Below are positions 11,618 to 23,224 of a stretch of 64,000 nt of DNA, piece after piece. Both the position numbers and the translations under genes were made by a program. Source of the DNA: Galerina marginata (Eukaryota > Basidiomycota > Agaricomycetes > Agaricales > Galerinaceae); assembly GCA_023014335.1 (NCBI GenBank), contig JAECYW010000006.1, positions 744,001-808,000 on the forward strand, written 5' to 3'. Each line of letters opens with the position of its first letter. Position 1 is the stretch's first letter. The notes below the pieces were generated by a model. That model was not told the DNA's origin and ran no database searches. It saw only the letters and a list, made by a program, of their open reading frames with translations.

Positions 11618-11782
11618 TGTCGAACCAAAACGGCCAGCCGAGGCCCGTAAGTTCGAGGTAAGCTCGGTACCACTGTCCGAACACTTGAGAGAAACTAGCT
11701 ACGTGACACGTAGCGTACCTAACGTAAATTAAAGCTCCGCCCGGATATTTGGGGGCGAGCGCCAAGTCAATTTCCGGCGTCA
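11618..11782 (-). repeat. 5' LTR of the copia-type element
   Basis: 165 bp, TG...CA ends, followed by the ATTCC target duplication. Nearly identical to 6957-7121, so the insertion is fairly recent on an evolutionary scale. Confidence 0.9.
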
Positions 11783-11787
11783 ATTCC

Positions 11788-12848
11788 CAATGTAAAAGGT
11801 ATTCAATATCTGAATTTCCTGGGGATTATTTGATGATTTGGACAGGGAGGATCAAGGGGGTGGCGGCACGTTGTGAAAATACTAGAGGTCTATTTCTGAA
11901 GGTTCGGGCCTCTCCAAATTCAAAAATCGAGGTCCGAAAGCATTTGAGTCAGTGAGTGAGGGTGCAGAGGGGGGGTACATTGCGTCGTTCCGGTGGCTGT
12001 GTAGAAACCTCCGTCGGTGTCTGCGACCATGGGAAGTGAACTGATTGCCCAAAGATTCCGCAGTTAGGTGCCGAGACTTTACTTGCACCAATCCCGACGA
12101 TAATATTGAAGGTAATGGAATCGGTTGCAGAACTCGCCACTTTCGGTAATTTCTCACATATGTTCCTCCGTGCAAAGACTTGCATGCAGAGCATCTTTCA
12201 CTGTGTTTTGAGTGTTTGTGGGCTGATAGCTAGGTAGGCTAAGGCCGTAGGTACAAGATTCTGGAAAATCCGAAGCCATAGGACAAAAAAACATATAAAA
12301 AAACATCGGAACTCGGAAAAATATACCTTATATAGAAGGAGGGGGAGGGGGGGGGTCAGCAAAATCCCCGAAAAAAATTTAGTGAGTGTTGGTACATTTT
12401 CCACGTTCCGCCACCCCCTTGGGGAGGATGAGAACTGAGAACTGACTCTGATGGCTGTACGAGGTTGACAGTGACGAAAGTTTGGTTTAGATTAATTTTT
12501 GTCCAACTTTCTGACTTATCACCTTACTTACTCAGCTGAGCCTTGTACTGGAACATAGTGAAACAGGTTTGTGGCTTTGATTTAGCGGACAAACTTATTG
12601 TGGAAGGGAGTTTACAACTCAAGGTCGCAACAAAAAGCAAAAATTTGACTAAGTCCCGCGTCACACTTGGCGGTAGTCAGTGTGACCCTGCCATGTGACG
12701 CACGAGTCATACCAGCCGCTTTTGTTGGCTTTTGCAAAGCTCTTTTGAGCTTGACAAAAGCGGACTGGTCACGAGCCTACCTGATACGATATATTCAATT
12801 TCTTCGACATTGCAAGATCAGAAATAAAATTGTTTACGAGCATCTACT
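11788..12848. other. intergenic
   Basis: No supportable gene. It contains an imperfect hairpin at about 12702-12770, listed separately, and a C/T-rich stretch near 12335-12356. Confidence 0.5.
12702..12770. repeat. imperfect inverted repeat
   Basis: CATACCAGCCGCTTTTGT on the left pairs with ACAAAAGCGGACTGGTCAC on the right, with an inner AAGCTC/GAGCTT pair. It lies about 80-150 bases beyond the stop of the Crinkler-kinase gene, so it could be part of its transcript end. Confidence 0.65.
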
Positions 12849-14902
12849 TCAAAACCATATCCCAGGAACAAGCCGTGTCAACATCTCGAGATCATGCTCC
12901 TTCAACATCACACCCAACCCATCCTCAACACCAACCGGCCATCGTATATTCGGGTTCATCATGATAGGATACATAGATTCCCCATGCTTACCCACCATAT
13001 CGAAGTCAATAAACATAACTTCATTATTCTTCTTAATCACGATATTCGGCGCACGAAGGTCGCCAAACACATAGTCCGCTTCGTGCAAAACATCCAAAAT
13101 ATCCCGAATCTGTCGGCCGAGCCCAGGAGGGAAGGTCAAGGCCTTGTCAAGCGTTTCCCCATCGACAAAGTCCATAACCACCATGAGAAGATGACTATAC
13201 GACGGATCACCCTCACGAACGCCGACTTTGTCACAATAACGAAGTCTCGGGGCCATGCCGTTTGCTGCTAATAGCTCGTGAGCCTCTTTGTTGTACCGGT
13301 GCACGAACTTGACGACGATATGATCGGACGCGGGGCCGTCTGTCTTTGCCAGAAAGGTCGTACAGACAGAATCCGGCTCCAAGGGTACGATGTACGTGAA
13401 ATTGATAATCGCGTCGTCAGACCCGCGATATGCATGGACGGATGGGAAATAGCGGGGTCCGAGTTCTCTTGGAACAGCAGGCTTAGCATGGATCATGAGA
13501 GATCGGTAAAACGCATCAAGCCTACGCAAACTCCTGGCGAGGGCGTGGCGTACAAGATCCGCGCATTACGGTAGACAGCCTCGTCGTTGAAAATAGCATC
13601 ATGGGCAAGCCAAACGTAGTCAGTAAGACGCTGGACGATGATTTTATCCGTCCAAACGGCGCCTAGTACAGAGATCGATGCGCCAGCAATCGCAACAAGG
13701 AAAGAGGGGCAGCAGCTGTTCTGTCGGATGTTGGTACGCTAAGAAAGCAGGCTTGATTAGAGGACCAGTGGAAACGATTAGAAAACACGCACATTTAGCT
13801 GTGCCCAATATCGACCATAAGATAAACCCGCCTGGTTCGAAGGATCCTCGTCTCCCTCCGAAAATTTGTTCTTTTCCTCTTCAATGCAGATAGCAGCAAC
13901 CTCGCCCATCATCAACGCCTGTGAGCCTACTACCCCACCCCAAGAGCTCGAGGTCGAGTTGAAATTGACGGTTTTTTCCATACCAAGTGAAAGGACATCC
14001 AAAAGTTTCGGGCGAACAGCTGATCGGCGCGTGTCGTCGTTCTCATATACACCAGAAACCGCACCCATAAAGCGTGTAGTAGCCCGCACGATTTCCGCGG
14101 GCACTTCCACATCCTCATTGGTAAACTCGTCCTGAAAGTGGCCAAAATCTGGGTGGTACAGCTGGATAGGAGGAGCTCGCGTGTCGGCTGGGGCGCTGGC
14201 GACCCACCGCCCGTCATAGACCGGCTCATCATACGCGTCTTCTTGGAAAGCAATATATCCGCCCGATTTCGCACTTGCAGAGGCGGAGGCAGAGGTAGGT
14301 CCAGGAGGAGCGGTAGTGTGTTTCTGAAGACTTATTTTGTAATCTGGAGATAGTCAAGCTTGAAGTCAACGAAATCAACAAGAATCCCACTACGGTTAGG
14401 CGTACGTTTGCGCGTATTCGCGATAAGTTCCGTTATACGGTCGCGTGCCCCGTGCTTCTCTTCCTCTCCCTTGGCTGAAGGACGCTCCACAAAGAGAGGA
14501 CCCTTGAGCATTTACATAATAGAGAATACAAGTACCACACTCACCTAGCGGAGGTAACTCAATAAGGATATGTATCGGTTCTCTGGACAAGTCATCATCT
14601 TCAAAATATTGGAAGAGTTGTCGGCGGACAGAGGAGAGGCGAACAAGGCGGTCATCAGAATCATCGAAACGAAGAGTTTTCAAGGTTCGTTCAAGGGTAT
14701 CATCGTCAGGAAGACCAGAACACTTCCAGAGAACGAGATCGTGGGTCTGGATGTGTGCGAGGCTGGGGGCGTACTCGTCTTTGATCAGTTTCTTGAGATG
14801 CATGACGGCGAGGTGGCTTTCTATCTTAACCTGTACTGCGTGTTCGTCGGGTCTGTCGTCGGGCAAGACAAGGCATATTAATTTCAATTCCTTGACGGAC
14901 AT
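12849..14902 (-). pseudogene. Crinkler (CRN)-type protein with kinase-like C-terminal domain, apparent frameshift
   Basis: Exons are 14545-14902, 14406-14474, 13793-14343 and 12849-13738, with introns of 70, 62 and 54 nt, all in frame. The first exon encodes a Crinkler N-terminal ubiquitin-like domain (ELKLICLVLPDD, then LHKL-like helix, LVLWK and the closing IHILIEL). The last exon encodes a kinase-like fold: HIVVKFV (beta-3 lysine), VMDFVDGETL (hinge), YVFGDLRAPNIVI in place of HRD-N and FIDFDMVGK in place of DFG. Within exon 4, near 13556-13564, the frame must shift by one base to join VYRNAR to SLRRLDAFYRSL; no intron fits. It is either a decayed gene or a sequence error. CRN proteins occur in oomycetes and fungi with varied C-terminal enzyme domains. 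Confidence 0.75.
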
Positions 14903-15356
14903 TGCAGGAAGGAAGAAAAAAGAAGTGGCGATGATTTGACTGGTGGCACGACGTGTGAAAGAGAGTTTGATCCGGTTGAAAAAACCGGTTCGCTGGGTCT
15001 CTGGCTCGGGCTCAATAACGAAAAGGGACCGAGGAGAGGAAGTAAACCTGTATTACAGAGAACATATCTCTGGTTTATGAAATAAAAAATGCCAGTGCAA
15101 TGGTGCCGTGTTTTCCAACAATGGGCATCTGCGGGTTCTAGGTAGTGTCGAAAATTCAAGAGTGGCGCTGAAGTTTCTTTCGTGGCGACAGTGGGCATTT
15201 GTGTGCTAACAAATATTGTGTGCAGTCATTCAACCACTTTTCCACTGTGTCACCCTTTGTTGTCGCACATCGCTGCAGGATACAAAGTATAACAAGAAAG
15301 ATTCTCTTGAGCCTACACCCTACAATTACATATTAGAAATTAAGTTATGTACAGCC
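14903..15356. other. short intergenic region
   Basis: Upstream region of the Crinkler-kinase gene and downstream of the DUF6534-type gene. Nothing else supported. Confidence 0.5.
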
Positions 15357-17567
15357 TTACGAATTGGTAGCGCCGTTCTCGTCGTAGCGCCGCTCCTGTA
15401 TTGTGTGGATCTTAATCTGTGAAGGAAATAATCGAGATAGTCCTGGACGTCAAAGTAAAGACGACTTACACCAATAATAGCAGACGTGTCGGCAATATCC
15501 TTGTGGACATCCAAATCGACCGATTGATATCCTTCCTCAGCATCCGACGGTTTGCTGTTATACCCAATTGCAGGTAAATGGAATGAATCCTAGAAATTTA
15601 AAAAAAAGTCAAGACTTGACGAAGAAAACGATGGAAAGGATATCAAACGTACAACATCTACTTTATGCGAAATACTCTCGATGATAGTACCTCCGACCGG
15701 TTTACCCCTCAGCCTTCGTAGGTTGGAGAGAGTTGGCATGCCGGTGGAAGATGCATCTTGATCTCGGATTTGTTTCCTTGCGTTCAACCTATAATATGAC
15801 ACGAACGAGATATGAGTGAGGCGGCCCAGTATACTCCAAATATGTGACGTACATGGCCATGTAGCTGCTGATGTAGACTTGAGAGCGGTATCCACTTGTC
15901 AGCCTTCCTTTGCACGGATAGATGGAGAAAGGTTCTTACGTTTTGTTAACAAAAAGGAGATGCCCAGGAATATGAATGTATTGGGCATCGTCACATACTG
16001 AAGACAGGATACGATTGCGATGTATAAGTGCCTCCTCCGTCAGTCCAATTCAGGAGGAGTAAACGTACGGTGAGGAGCGCCGATAGTGAGCATGCACTGT
16101 CAATGGAACAGATGGTAAGTACAGATATCTTTTTGTAATCATAACCGCGCACCTTGTCAAGGTGCCGGAGAGCACCACATAGTGCATGATCGTCACGATT
16201 CGATTATTAGTCCTGGAATGGTTTAAAGACGCGTTATTGAGCGGCATGAAGACGAATGGGAGAAGTTTACACGGTAAATGAGGTTCGGCTCTTGTGCAAG
16301 TAGTAAAGCATGGCAGAGGAAAGAATAATGTCGATCGCTGTCGAGCTCGCAAAGGATGTTTCGACTGCCCACTAATATAATCCCATCAGTATTAGCAAAC
16401 TCGAATGACTGTCGTTATGCATGGGCTTACCGAAATTCCTTCCAGCTCAAGAAATGTTGATATATTATACCTGTTTCGTAAATGACATGGGTATTTCAGC
16501 TCGATTCAAAGAAGAAACTTACGTTTTGATTGCCAGGACTGAGCAAACGCTCAGTATGGTGGATTTATAGACAAACTAGAGTGTTACTCACGTAGGCCCA
16601 CGACTTGTAAAAATGTGAATTACTCGGTACAGGTAGAAAGGCGATAAGGAAATTCCGACTCACCATAACCGCCCACTACGACCAGGACCTGTTTTCATAT
16701 AGTTTTAGCACATCCATGCCACAGACAAACCGAAACTCACTATTAGCAATGGCCACCATCGAGAGAAATGTCTTCCAACTGTAACCGCCATATCAGTGCG
16801 TGTATAGATTTTTGGAAAAAATTGCGTACGCTTCCAGATACGTAGAGCATAGAGACTTAACCGACGTCAATCTCGTTTCACGATTAGAAAATTACTGTTG
16901 TACCTTTGTACCAGAATTACTATCAGAACCTTAGTCAAAAGTTGAGCAATAATTCGCGTATCAGGAAGTGCAGAACAACCGTACGTTCAACAAGGTTTGA
17001 AGCTATGTGAATAAAGGTGGGTTACTGACAGTCGAGTGAAGAAGGAAAATGAATTCACCTTGAAGCTCCTAATAGACAACCGTTAATGTCACCACTCAAG
17101 AAGAAAATAACCAACGACGAACCATACCACGTTCGCCAATGCCTCCCAATTCCCGAAGTCTATAATCATGTAGAAGTACATGCAATGGATCGAGGTCGCG
17201 AGATGGAGGAGATCGAGTAAGCTATGAAGAGTGGTTATGTCAATGTTAACGCGCCCGCCTCGACGGTATAAATCGTCGTACAGCAGAATTCCAACCTGAT
17301 TAACGGCGTTAGTTAGCAGTGGCGACACCAATGGAACGTCACGTACGAAGATCTTCTGAAATCGCCAGTCATTAGGATAGGCAAGATAGTAGATGTACGT
17401 CTGGACAACGGTCACGCCGAAAAGACTGGATGGCAAGCAGGGAGAAGGTGGGGTGAAAACATAAGTCGCAGACAGCTTTGTTGATTCGAATTCACATACA
17501 CGGCGGCACCCAGAATTCCGAGGAACCCAGCTCCTAGCGTTGAGCGTACAGATGGAACAATGGTCAT
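15357..17567 (-). CDS. DUF6534-type integral membrane protein
   Basis: Exon 1 (17500-17567) gives MTIVPSVRSTLGAGFLGILG. A 74-nt intron (17426-17499) then leads to LFGVTVVQTYIYYLAYPNDW, and two further short introns give VGILLLLDLLHLATSIHCMY and FYMIIDFGNWEAL. This is the standard start of the family: two membrane helices, a YPNDW-type loop and a third helix. Several very small exons follow, which I did not place individually. The C-terminal tail includes RDQDASSTGMPTLSNLRRL and YNSKPSDAEEGYQSVDLDV and, after a GTAAGT donor, IKIHTIQERRYDENGATNS before the stop at 15357. The family is expanded in mushrooms and has no known function. Confidence 0.8.
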
Positions 17568-18665
17568 GGTTTGAGAGAAAGAGATAGTGGGGCCAAAGAA
17601 AGCAGCGGGGAGAGAGATGAGAATTATGGACATTGGAAACCGGAGGAGCAGTTGTCGGTTGCCCCTTGGCATTTGATTGAAATTTCGGGTAGACGGGAGT
17701 TGGAAATGATCTGCGATGCCTGGTTATCGGTGGGCGCGAGGGCTCGCGTGGTCGACCGTCGCCAAACTACAGCTCCGTGCCTTTTTTTAATGATAATCTT
17801 AGATCTATGAGAGTGAGTGTTGTCGTCGGCCCCTTGGTATTCCGGAGATAATTTTGGCACTGATCTGCACTCACGACCCGCTCGGCCGAGACGGGGACTT
17901 CTTCCAAAATAAGATGATCGGTTGATCCGATGCCGAATCTGAGCGGATCAGAGTTGATCAGTCACTACGACGATGGCTGATAAGATAAGGGTATAATCGT
18001 CAGGGAATTTAAAAAGAAACCCACAGATTGGACATTCAGTTTGGCTGAAGACCGAGGACCGGCATTTCTTTCAAAAGTGAGCGATATGCTGTATATGCGA
18101 TTTGCTCACATCAGCGTCGTTCACTCAATAAACCAAGATTACTCACCGCATCCACGGCCTTCTTCGGGGATGCATATGGTTGTTCAATTTAGGACCTTCC
18201 CATCCAGGCTTTGACAAGTTGTTCAGTTATGTAAAGGTTCCTCGCGGACTCGGGGCTAGAAGTACACGGTAGTCAGTGAAGTGTGGCGAAGTTCAGCTTT
18301 GCCGCTTACGAAAATCGGAAACCCGACGAACTTTGCACATGAAAGTCTATAAAAAGGCAGCAATGCCGGCGAACAGCCACACAATGTCAGGAAGGGCAAT
18401 TTTGGCGAAGTAAAGGTTGGGTAAATGTTCAAAGGAGAAAGGCGTTGAGTTGTCAATACGAAATGTTTAGGCAGGTTCAGAATCGACGGAATGGACTGTT
18501 TGGAACCTAGATATGAATATGGGAAAAGACAAAAATAAATGGTATTCTGGGCATGTCGACCCTGGTAGCAGCTTGAAGTGGTAAAACACTAGCAGATGTA
18601 AAATTAAGATACAAGAGAAAGAAGGAAACGAGCACAAGACGCACCGCATGGAATTTATCTCAAAA
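17568..18665. other. intergenic
   Basis: About 1.1 kb between two minus-strand genes. No frame with a recognisable family or clean splice structure. Confidence 0.5.
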
Positions 18666-19280
18666 TTAAGGCGTAACTCCATTGTGTCGATCTGGACGTT
18701 CCCTAATGTCGAAAAGAGGAATATCCTCGACCGCTCGTATGTACTTCTTCCTAGCTGTGATAATTTGCAACGCCTGCTTCCCAAGGTCCAGTACTTGATC
18801 TTGTTCAATGGCCGGTATGGTGGTGAGACCCCGGCTTTGAGAAGCACTTGACCGGCGTAGGGTATGGAACGCCTCTATAGTCCATATACGACAAGTCCAC
18901 GAGTTATCATTCTGAACTAGTGGGACAGTTTGGAGGATATCTAGGATGCTGCTTATTTCTTGCTGCCAGCTTGTGCTCCCCTTCGAGTTCGGAGAAGTTG
19001 GCCTGAGAGGTGGGATTTTTGCGAGCAAGATTCGAGCCACGACATTTCCGGTAGTTATGAGGCTGAATGGCTGGTGTTCGAATCGCCATTCAAACTTTCC
19101 ATTCGTTCCTAAAACAGCATTGACTTGCGCTGAGTTGGTGACATGAAAGCGGTAGCAATCGGGTGTGTTGCTGTTGCTGCTGATTTTGGGCGCAAGAACG
19201 ATAGACCAGTGAAACCCAGGATGCGAGCCGCGATGCTGAAGGATGAGGTATAGCCTATATTTATTTCTTTTCGAGAGCAT
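18666..19280 (-). CDS. DUF6914-like small protein
   Basis: Single exon of about 204 residues from the ATG at 19280; the frame stays open to 19364 and an ATG at 19325 is also possible. The pattern is that of a basidiomycete family: KYRLYLILQHRG, then HWSIVLAPK, CYRFHVTN, a WRFE strand, VVARILLAKI, and WTCRIWTIEAFHTLRR. Members are short, cytosolic in appearance and of unknown function; I assign the family from memory of this pattern. The start at 19280 places KYRLYLIL at the N-terminus as in relatives. It is divergent from the acyl-CoA synthetase gene, with under 170 bases between the two starts. Confidence 0.6.
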   Translation of the reverse strand: MLSKRNKYRLYLILQHRGSHPGFHWSIVLAPKISSNSNTPDCYRFHVTNSAQVNAVLGTNGKFEWRFEHQPFSLITTGNVVARILLAKIPPLRPTSPNSKGSTSWQQEISSILDILQTVPLVQNDNSWTCRIWTIEAFHTLRRSSASQSRGLTTIPAIEQDQVLDLGKQALQIITARKKYIRAVEDIPLFDIRERPDRHNGVTP

Positions 19281-19377
19281 TTCCCAAAGACCAGACGAGG
19301 ATGGTTGAAAACTGAAGGATCTCATCAGCAATGGGTTGAACGCGTGGCAGCGAATCACGTGCAATGACGCATGGTTC

Positions 19378-19386
19378 TATTTATAT
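19378..19386 (+). promoter_or_regulatory. TATA-like element of the acyl-CoA synthetase gene
   Basis: TATTTATAT about 63 bases before the ATG at 19449, in the short space shared with the divergent DUF6914-like gene. Confidence 0.4.
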
Positions 19387-22289
19387 CACTAACTTCAACG
19401 ACGCAGCCTGGGATGAAGGCTCCAATTCCAACTTAACCTACTACCACCATGTCATCACTCAATCTACGGCCCCAAGGATACTTTGGAAGCGGAACCGTAG
19501 AAATTGCGCCTCCTGAACGACCCGGAGAAGGCGGCATTCGTCGACTCACTGTTGAACAAGATGCGCTCGTTACGCAGCCTGTCCCAGGCGTCGACACGAT
19601 TCCAGACGTTATTGACTACGCGGCGAGGGTTCATGGAGATATGAAGGCCATGGGCTGGCGGGATGTCCTCGACGTCCATGAGGAGAAGAAAGAGGTAAAG
19701 AAGGTCGTCGATGGGAAGGAAACAACAGAGACGAAGACCTGGAAGTACTTCGAGCTGAGCGACTACAAGTTCATCGATTACGTGGAGCTCAAGGAAACAA
19801 TTTCAGAGATTTCCCGTGCTTTTGTTGACCTTGGCATTGGAAAGGACGATGTAGTAGACCTGTTTGCTCAGACCAGGTAGGTTTCTTTTCTTGTCCCATG
19901 TCGAACATAGATACTTAAGGCGCAATTTTCAGTCCCAACTGGCAATTGATTTCGCATGCGTGTGCTCTTATCTCTACCACCGTCGCAACTGCATACGACA
20001 CTCTCGGAGAGTCTGGTCTCACTCATTCCCTCAACGAACCGAAATGTATCGGAATTTTCACCAACCCAGACCTTTTGCCGATGCTCATCAAAGTGCTTCC
20101 TCAAACCCCGTCTGTCAAATTCGTTTTCTATGATGGATCACCTGAATCCTCCATGATAGAAAAAATCCATTCAATAGGTTCAGAAAACCCAATACGTGCT
20201 ATCCACATCAACGAACTCCGTTCTACTGGTCGATCCATCTCCAGCTCAGTGCTTGACTCCCGCCGACCGAATCGTGACACCTTGGCGTGTATCATGTACA
20301 CCTCCGGCTCCACCGGCGCACCGAAAGGGGTCTGCCTCACACATGGTAACCTCATTGCAGCTGTCGGCGCCGTAAACTCCGTTTTCGGCCCTCACCTCCC
20401 CGCGGGTGGCCGTTTCATCGCCTATCTCCCTCTCGCACACGTCCTCGAATACGTAGTTGAGCTCTGTGCCATTTTTGTCGGAATAACCTGTGGCTATGCA
20501 AGACCGAAGACACTCACAGATGCAAGTGTTCGGAACTGTCAAGGGGACTTGAGCGCATTGAAGCCTAATGTCATGTTTGGGGTGCCTGCAGTTTGGGAGA
20601 CCATTCGGAAGGCAGTGATGGGTAAAGTGAATTCGGGCGGATTTGTGACCAAGCACTTTTTCAACCTCGCTCTCGGCCTGAAAAAGTACGCGGGTCCATG
20701 GCTACCTGGCGTCAATTGGCTTGTCGATACCGTCGTGCTACAAAAGATCAAGGAAGCTGTGGGAGGTAACATCCATTTTGCCGTCAATGGAGGCGCCGCT
20801 ATCAGCAAGGATACACAGGAGTTCTTCAATTTAGCGGTCATGCCGTTGACTCAAGGTAATTTCTCTCAACTAATCGTTTTTTCTCGTCGCCTCTTTACTT
20901 ACATTTCATTACATCAGGTTACGGTCTTACTGAAACCTGTGGAATGGGCGCATTCCTCCCTCCTGAGCTGCTCACCTTTGAGTCCGTAGGCGTTCCAGGT
21001 CCATGCCTCGAGATCAAGCTCCTAGACTGCCCCGATATGGGATACTTCTCCTCCACTGAGCCTCAAACATCCGATAGTTCAACTGGCGGGTCGTCCATGT
21101 CGAACTCCTCTCACCTCCCACAAGGAGAAATTTGCCTGCGCGGAGAGTCTGTTACGAAGGGGTATTTCAATCGGCCGGATTTGAACGACGACGAGAGTAT
21201 TTTCACGAAGGATAGGTGGTTCAGAACCACATAGGGAAGCTACATTGTAGCGAATGTATCGGTCCATTGAACGTTTACAATGTGCCGACTGTATCGAGGT
21301 CAATGAATTCAATGAACCGTCACCTACCACATAAATGGCTTCGGCGCAACCAGACGGGCCCGTTCGGCCTCAAAACTGGGGCCGCTCGGCGTCATGAGTA
21401 CCCGGCTTCGTAAATAAACAGTGAAAGGGCGGCCACCTGTACGTCGGCATGAGCTATACAGTATATAATAATGGCTACAGTGTATTTTATAAGAATTCCG
21501 ATCAGAGAAAACGGGTGTATGAGGCACCAAGCAGTATCAAATATTTGTGCGGCATCGGCGAATCGACGGCGATTCGTTTTGCGAGGCTTTTAATGCCCTG
21601 TGATGCGAGATTATAAAGTGCAGAACTAATAGCTAAGGTGTATCTTATAAAATGAATTCAATGAACAGACACCTACCGCGGGCACGGCCTTGAAAATGGC
21701 GCCGTTCGGCGTTGCTCGTCTCACGGCATCGGCAAGTATGGATTTTCAAATTCTCTCAGGGAATTATTAGTCCTTCGGCATACATAGCATAGTGTCCTAG
21801 TATTTATAATGTAGCTATTTAAAAGGAATAAACTGAGTAAGTCTGCCAGCACCATGAGTGAGAACTTGAAGAGGCTTCGGCTTCGGCATTAGCAATGATC
21901 ATCATTGTCAACCTGCTCATTTTTTTTAGCAGACATACACTATAGCATGGGTATGTAATATATATTGAAGCTTGTTGAATTGCAGCTACAAGGCCTCGTA
22001 ACTTTGAGCAAAGTTGGCCTCGGCTTCGGCTTGACATCTTGGGCAATGTAAGTATGTTAAGTAACACGGGAGATGGGTTTGGGTACATATACAATTCTCG
22101 GCTTTGGCACTGGCATCGGCTTCAGCAAATTGGCCAGCATGCAGATCACGGCTTCGGCTTCGGCATCGGCTACGGGTAGGTGCTGAGATACCCGCGGGTT
22201 CGGCATACCCAAAACAATTCACGGGGAAGGAAACGGGAACGACTCGCATACTAATAAACTTCAAAACAAGCTCAAGAAAACTTTTTTTG

Positions 22290-23060
22290 AGCCAGAATTG
22301 AATGAGTTACGGCCAATTTCATGAAATTCATCGAAATCGGCAATAGCTCATTCAGTTCTCAACCATTTTGGCTGGTTTCGGGCTCGTTTTTACGGGTAAA
22401 CCATGCCAGTAACCATTGTCATTTTTGGCATTGTCAAATACCTGATTACTCAGTAAATGTCGGCTTCGGCTTAGGGTTTGCCTACGGCTTCGGCAACAGG
22501 TAGACGCTGAGATACCCGCGGGTTCGGCATACCAAAACAGGTTACGGGTAAGGAAGGGGGAATGACTTGCATACTCATAACCTTCAAAACAAGCTCAAGA
22601 ATACTTTTTTTGAGCCAGAATTGAATGAGTTACGGCCAATTTCATGAAATTCATCGAAATCGGCAATAACTCATTCAGTTCTCAACCATTTTGGCTGGTC
22701 TTGGGCTCGTTTTTACGGGTAAACCCATGCCATTTTCGGCGTTGTCAAATACCCAATTGCCCAAAAAATATCGGCTTCGGGGCATCGGCTTCAGCCAATC
22801 AGCCAGTGTGCAAATCACGGCTTCGGCATCGGCTACGGGTAGGCGCTGAGATATCTGCGGGTTCGGCATACCCAAAAATTGTCACGGGAAAGGGAACGGA
22901 AACAACTCGCATACTTATAACCTTCAAAACAAGCCAAAGAACACATTTTTTGAGCCAGAATTGAATGAGTTACGGCCAATTTCGTGAAATTCATCGAAAT
23001 CGGCAATAACTCATTCAGTCCTCAACCATTTTGTCTGCTCTCGGGCTCATTTTGACGGGT
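22290..23060 (+). repeat. three tandem units of about 330 bp with an internal hairpin
   Basis: Three direct copies, at about 22290, 22613 and 22952, each hold GAATGAGTTACGGCCAATTT, then GAAATTCATCGAAATCGGC and a closing CTCATTCAG. Two inverted copies lie at about 24476-24890 in the other half of the palindrome. Each copy can fold on itself. Confidence 0.8.
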
Positions 23061-23164
23061 AAACCTGTGCCAGTAGCCATTGTTATTTCCGGCATTGTCA
23101 AATGCCTGTTTACCCAGCAAATGTTGGCTTCGGCTTCGGCTTCAGCCTCAGCATAGGCATTCCA

Positions 23165-23224
23165 AATGAAGGTTTTCTTACCGGAGGCCTTTTAAAAAGT
23201 GCCTCTGGTAAGAAAACCTTCATT
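23165..23224. repeat. strong hairpin at the centre of the palindromic element
   Basis: An 18-bp perfect stem (23165-23182 with 23207-23224, AATGAAGGTTTTCTTACC). The 24-base interior can extend the stem through GGAGGC/GCCTCT with one mismatch. Confidence 0.9.

Larger units (their letters stand above)
6957..11782 (-). mobile_element. copia-type gag-only LTR retroelement, split by a hAT-like insertion
   Basis: Two 165-bp LTRs (6957-7121 and 11618-11782) start with TG, end with CA and differ at very few positions. They are flanked by a perfect 5-bp target duplication ATTCC (6952-6956 and 11783-11787). Read on the minus strand, the order is LTR, gag, purine tract (GAGGGGAAG), LTR. Only about 28 bases separate the gag stop from the 3' LTR, so there is no protease, integrase or reverse transcriptase and there never was room for them after gag. 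Removing the later insertion leaves an element of about 1.55 kb. It would need proteins from an autonomous copia relative to move. Comparable gag-only elements (TR-GAG) are known from plants. Confidence 0.9.
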
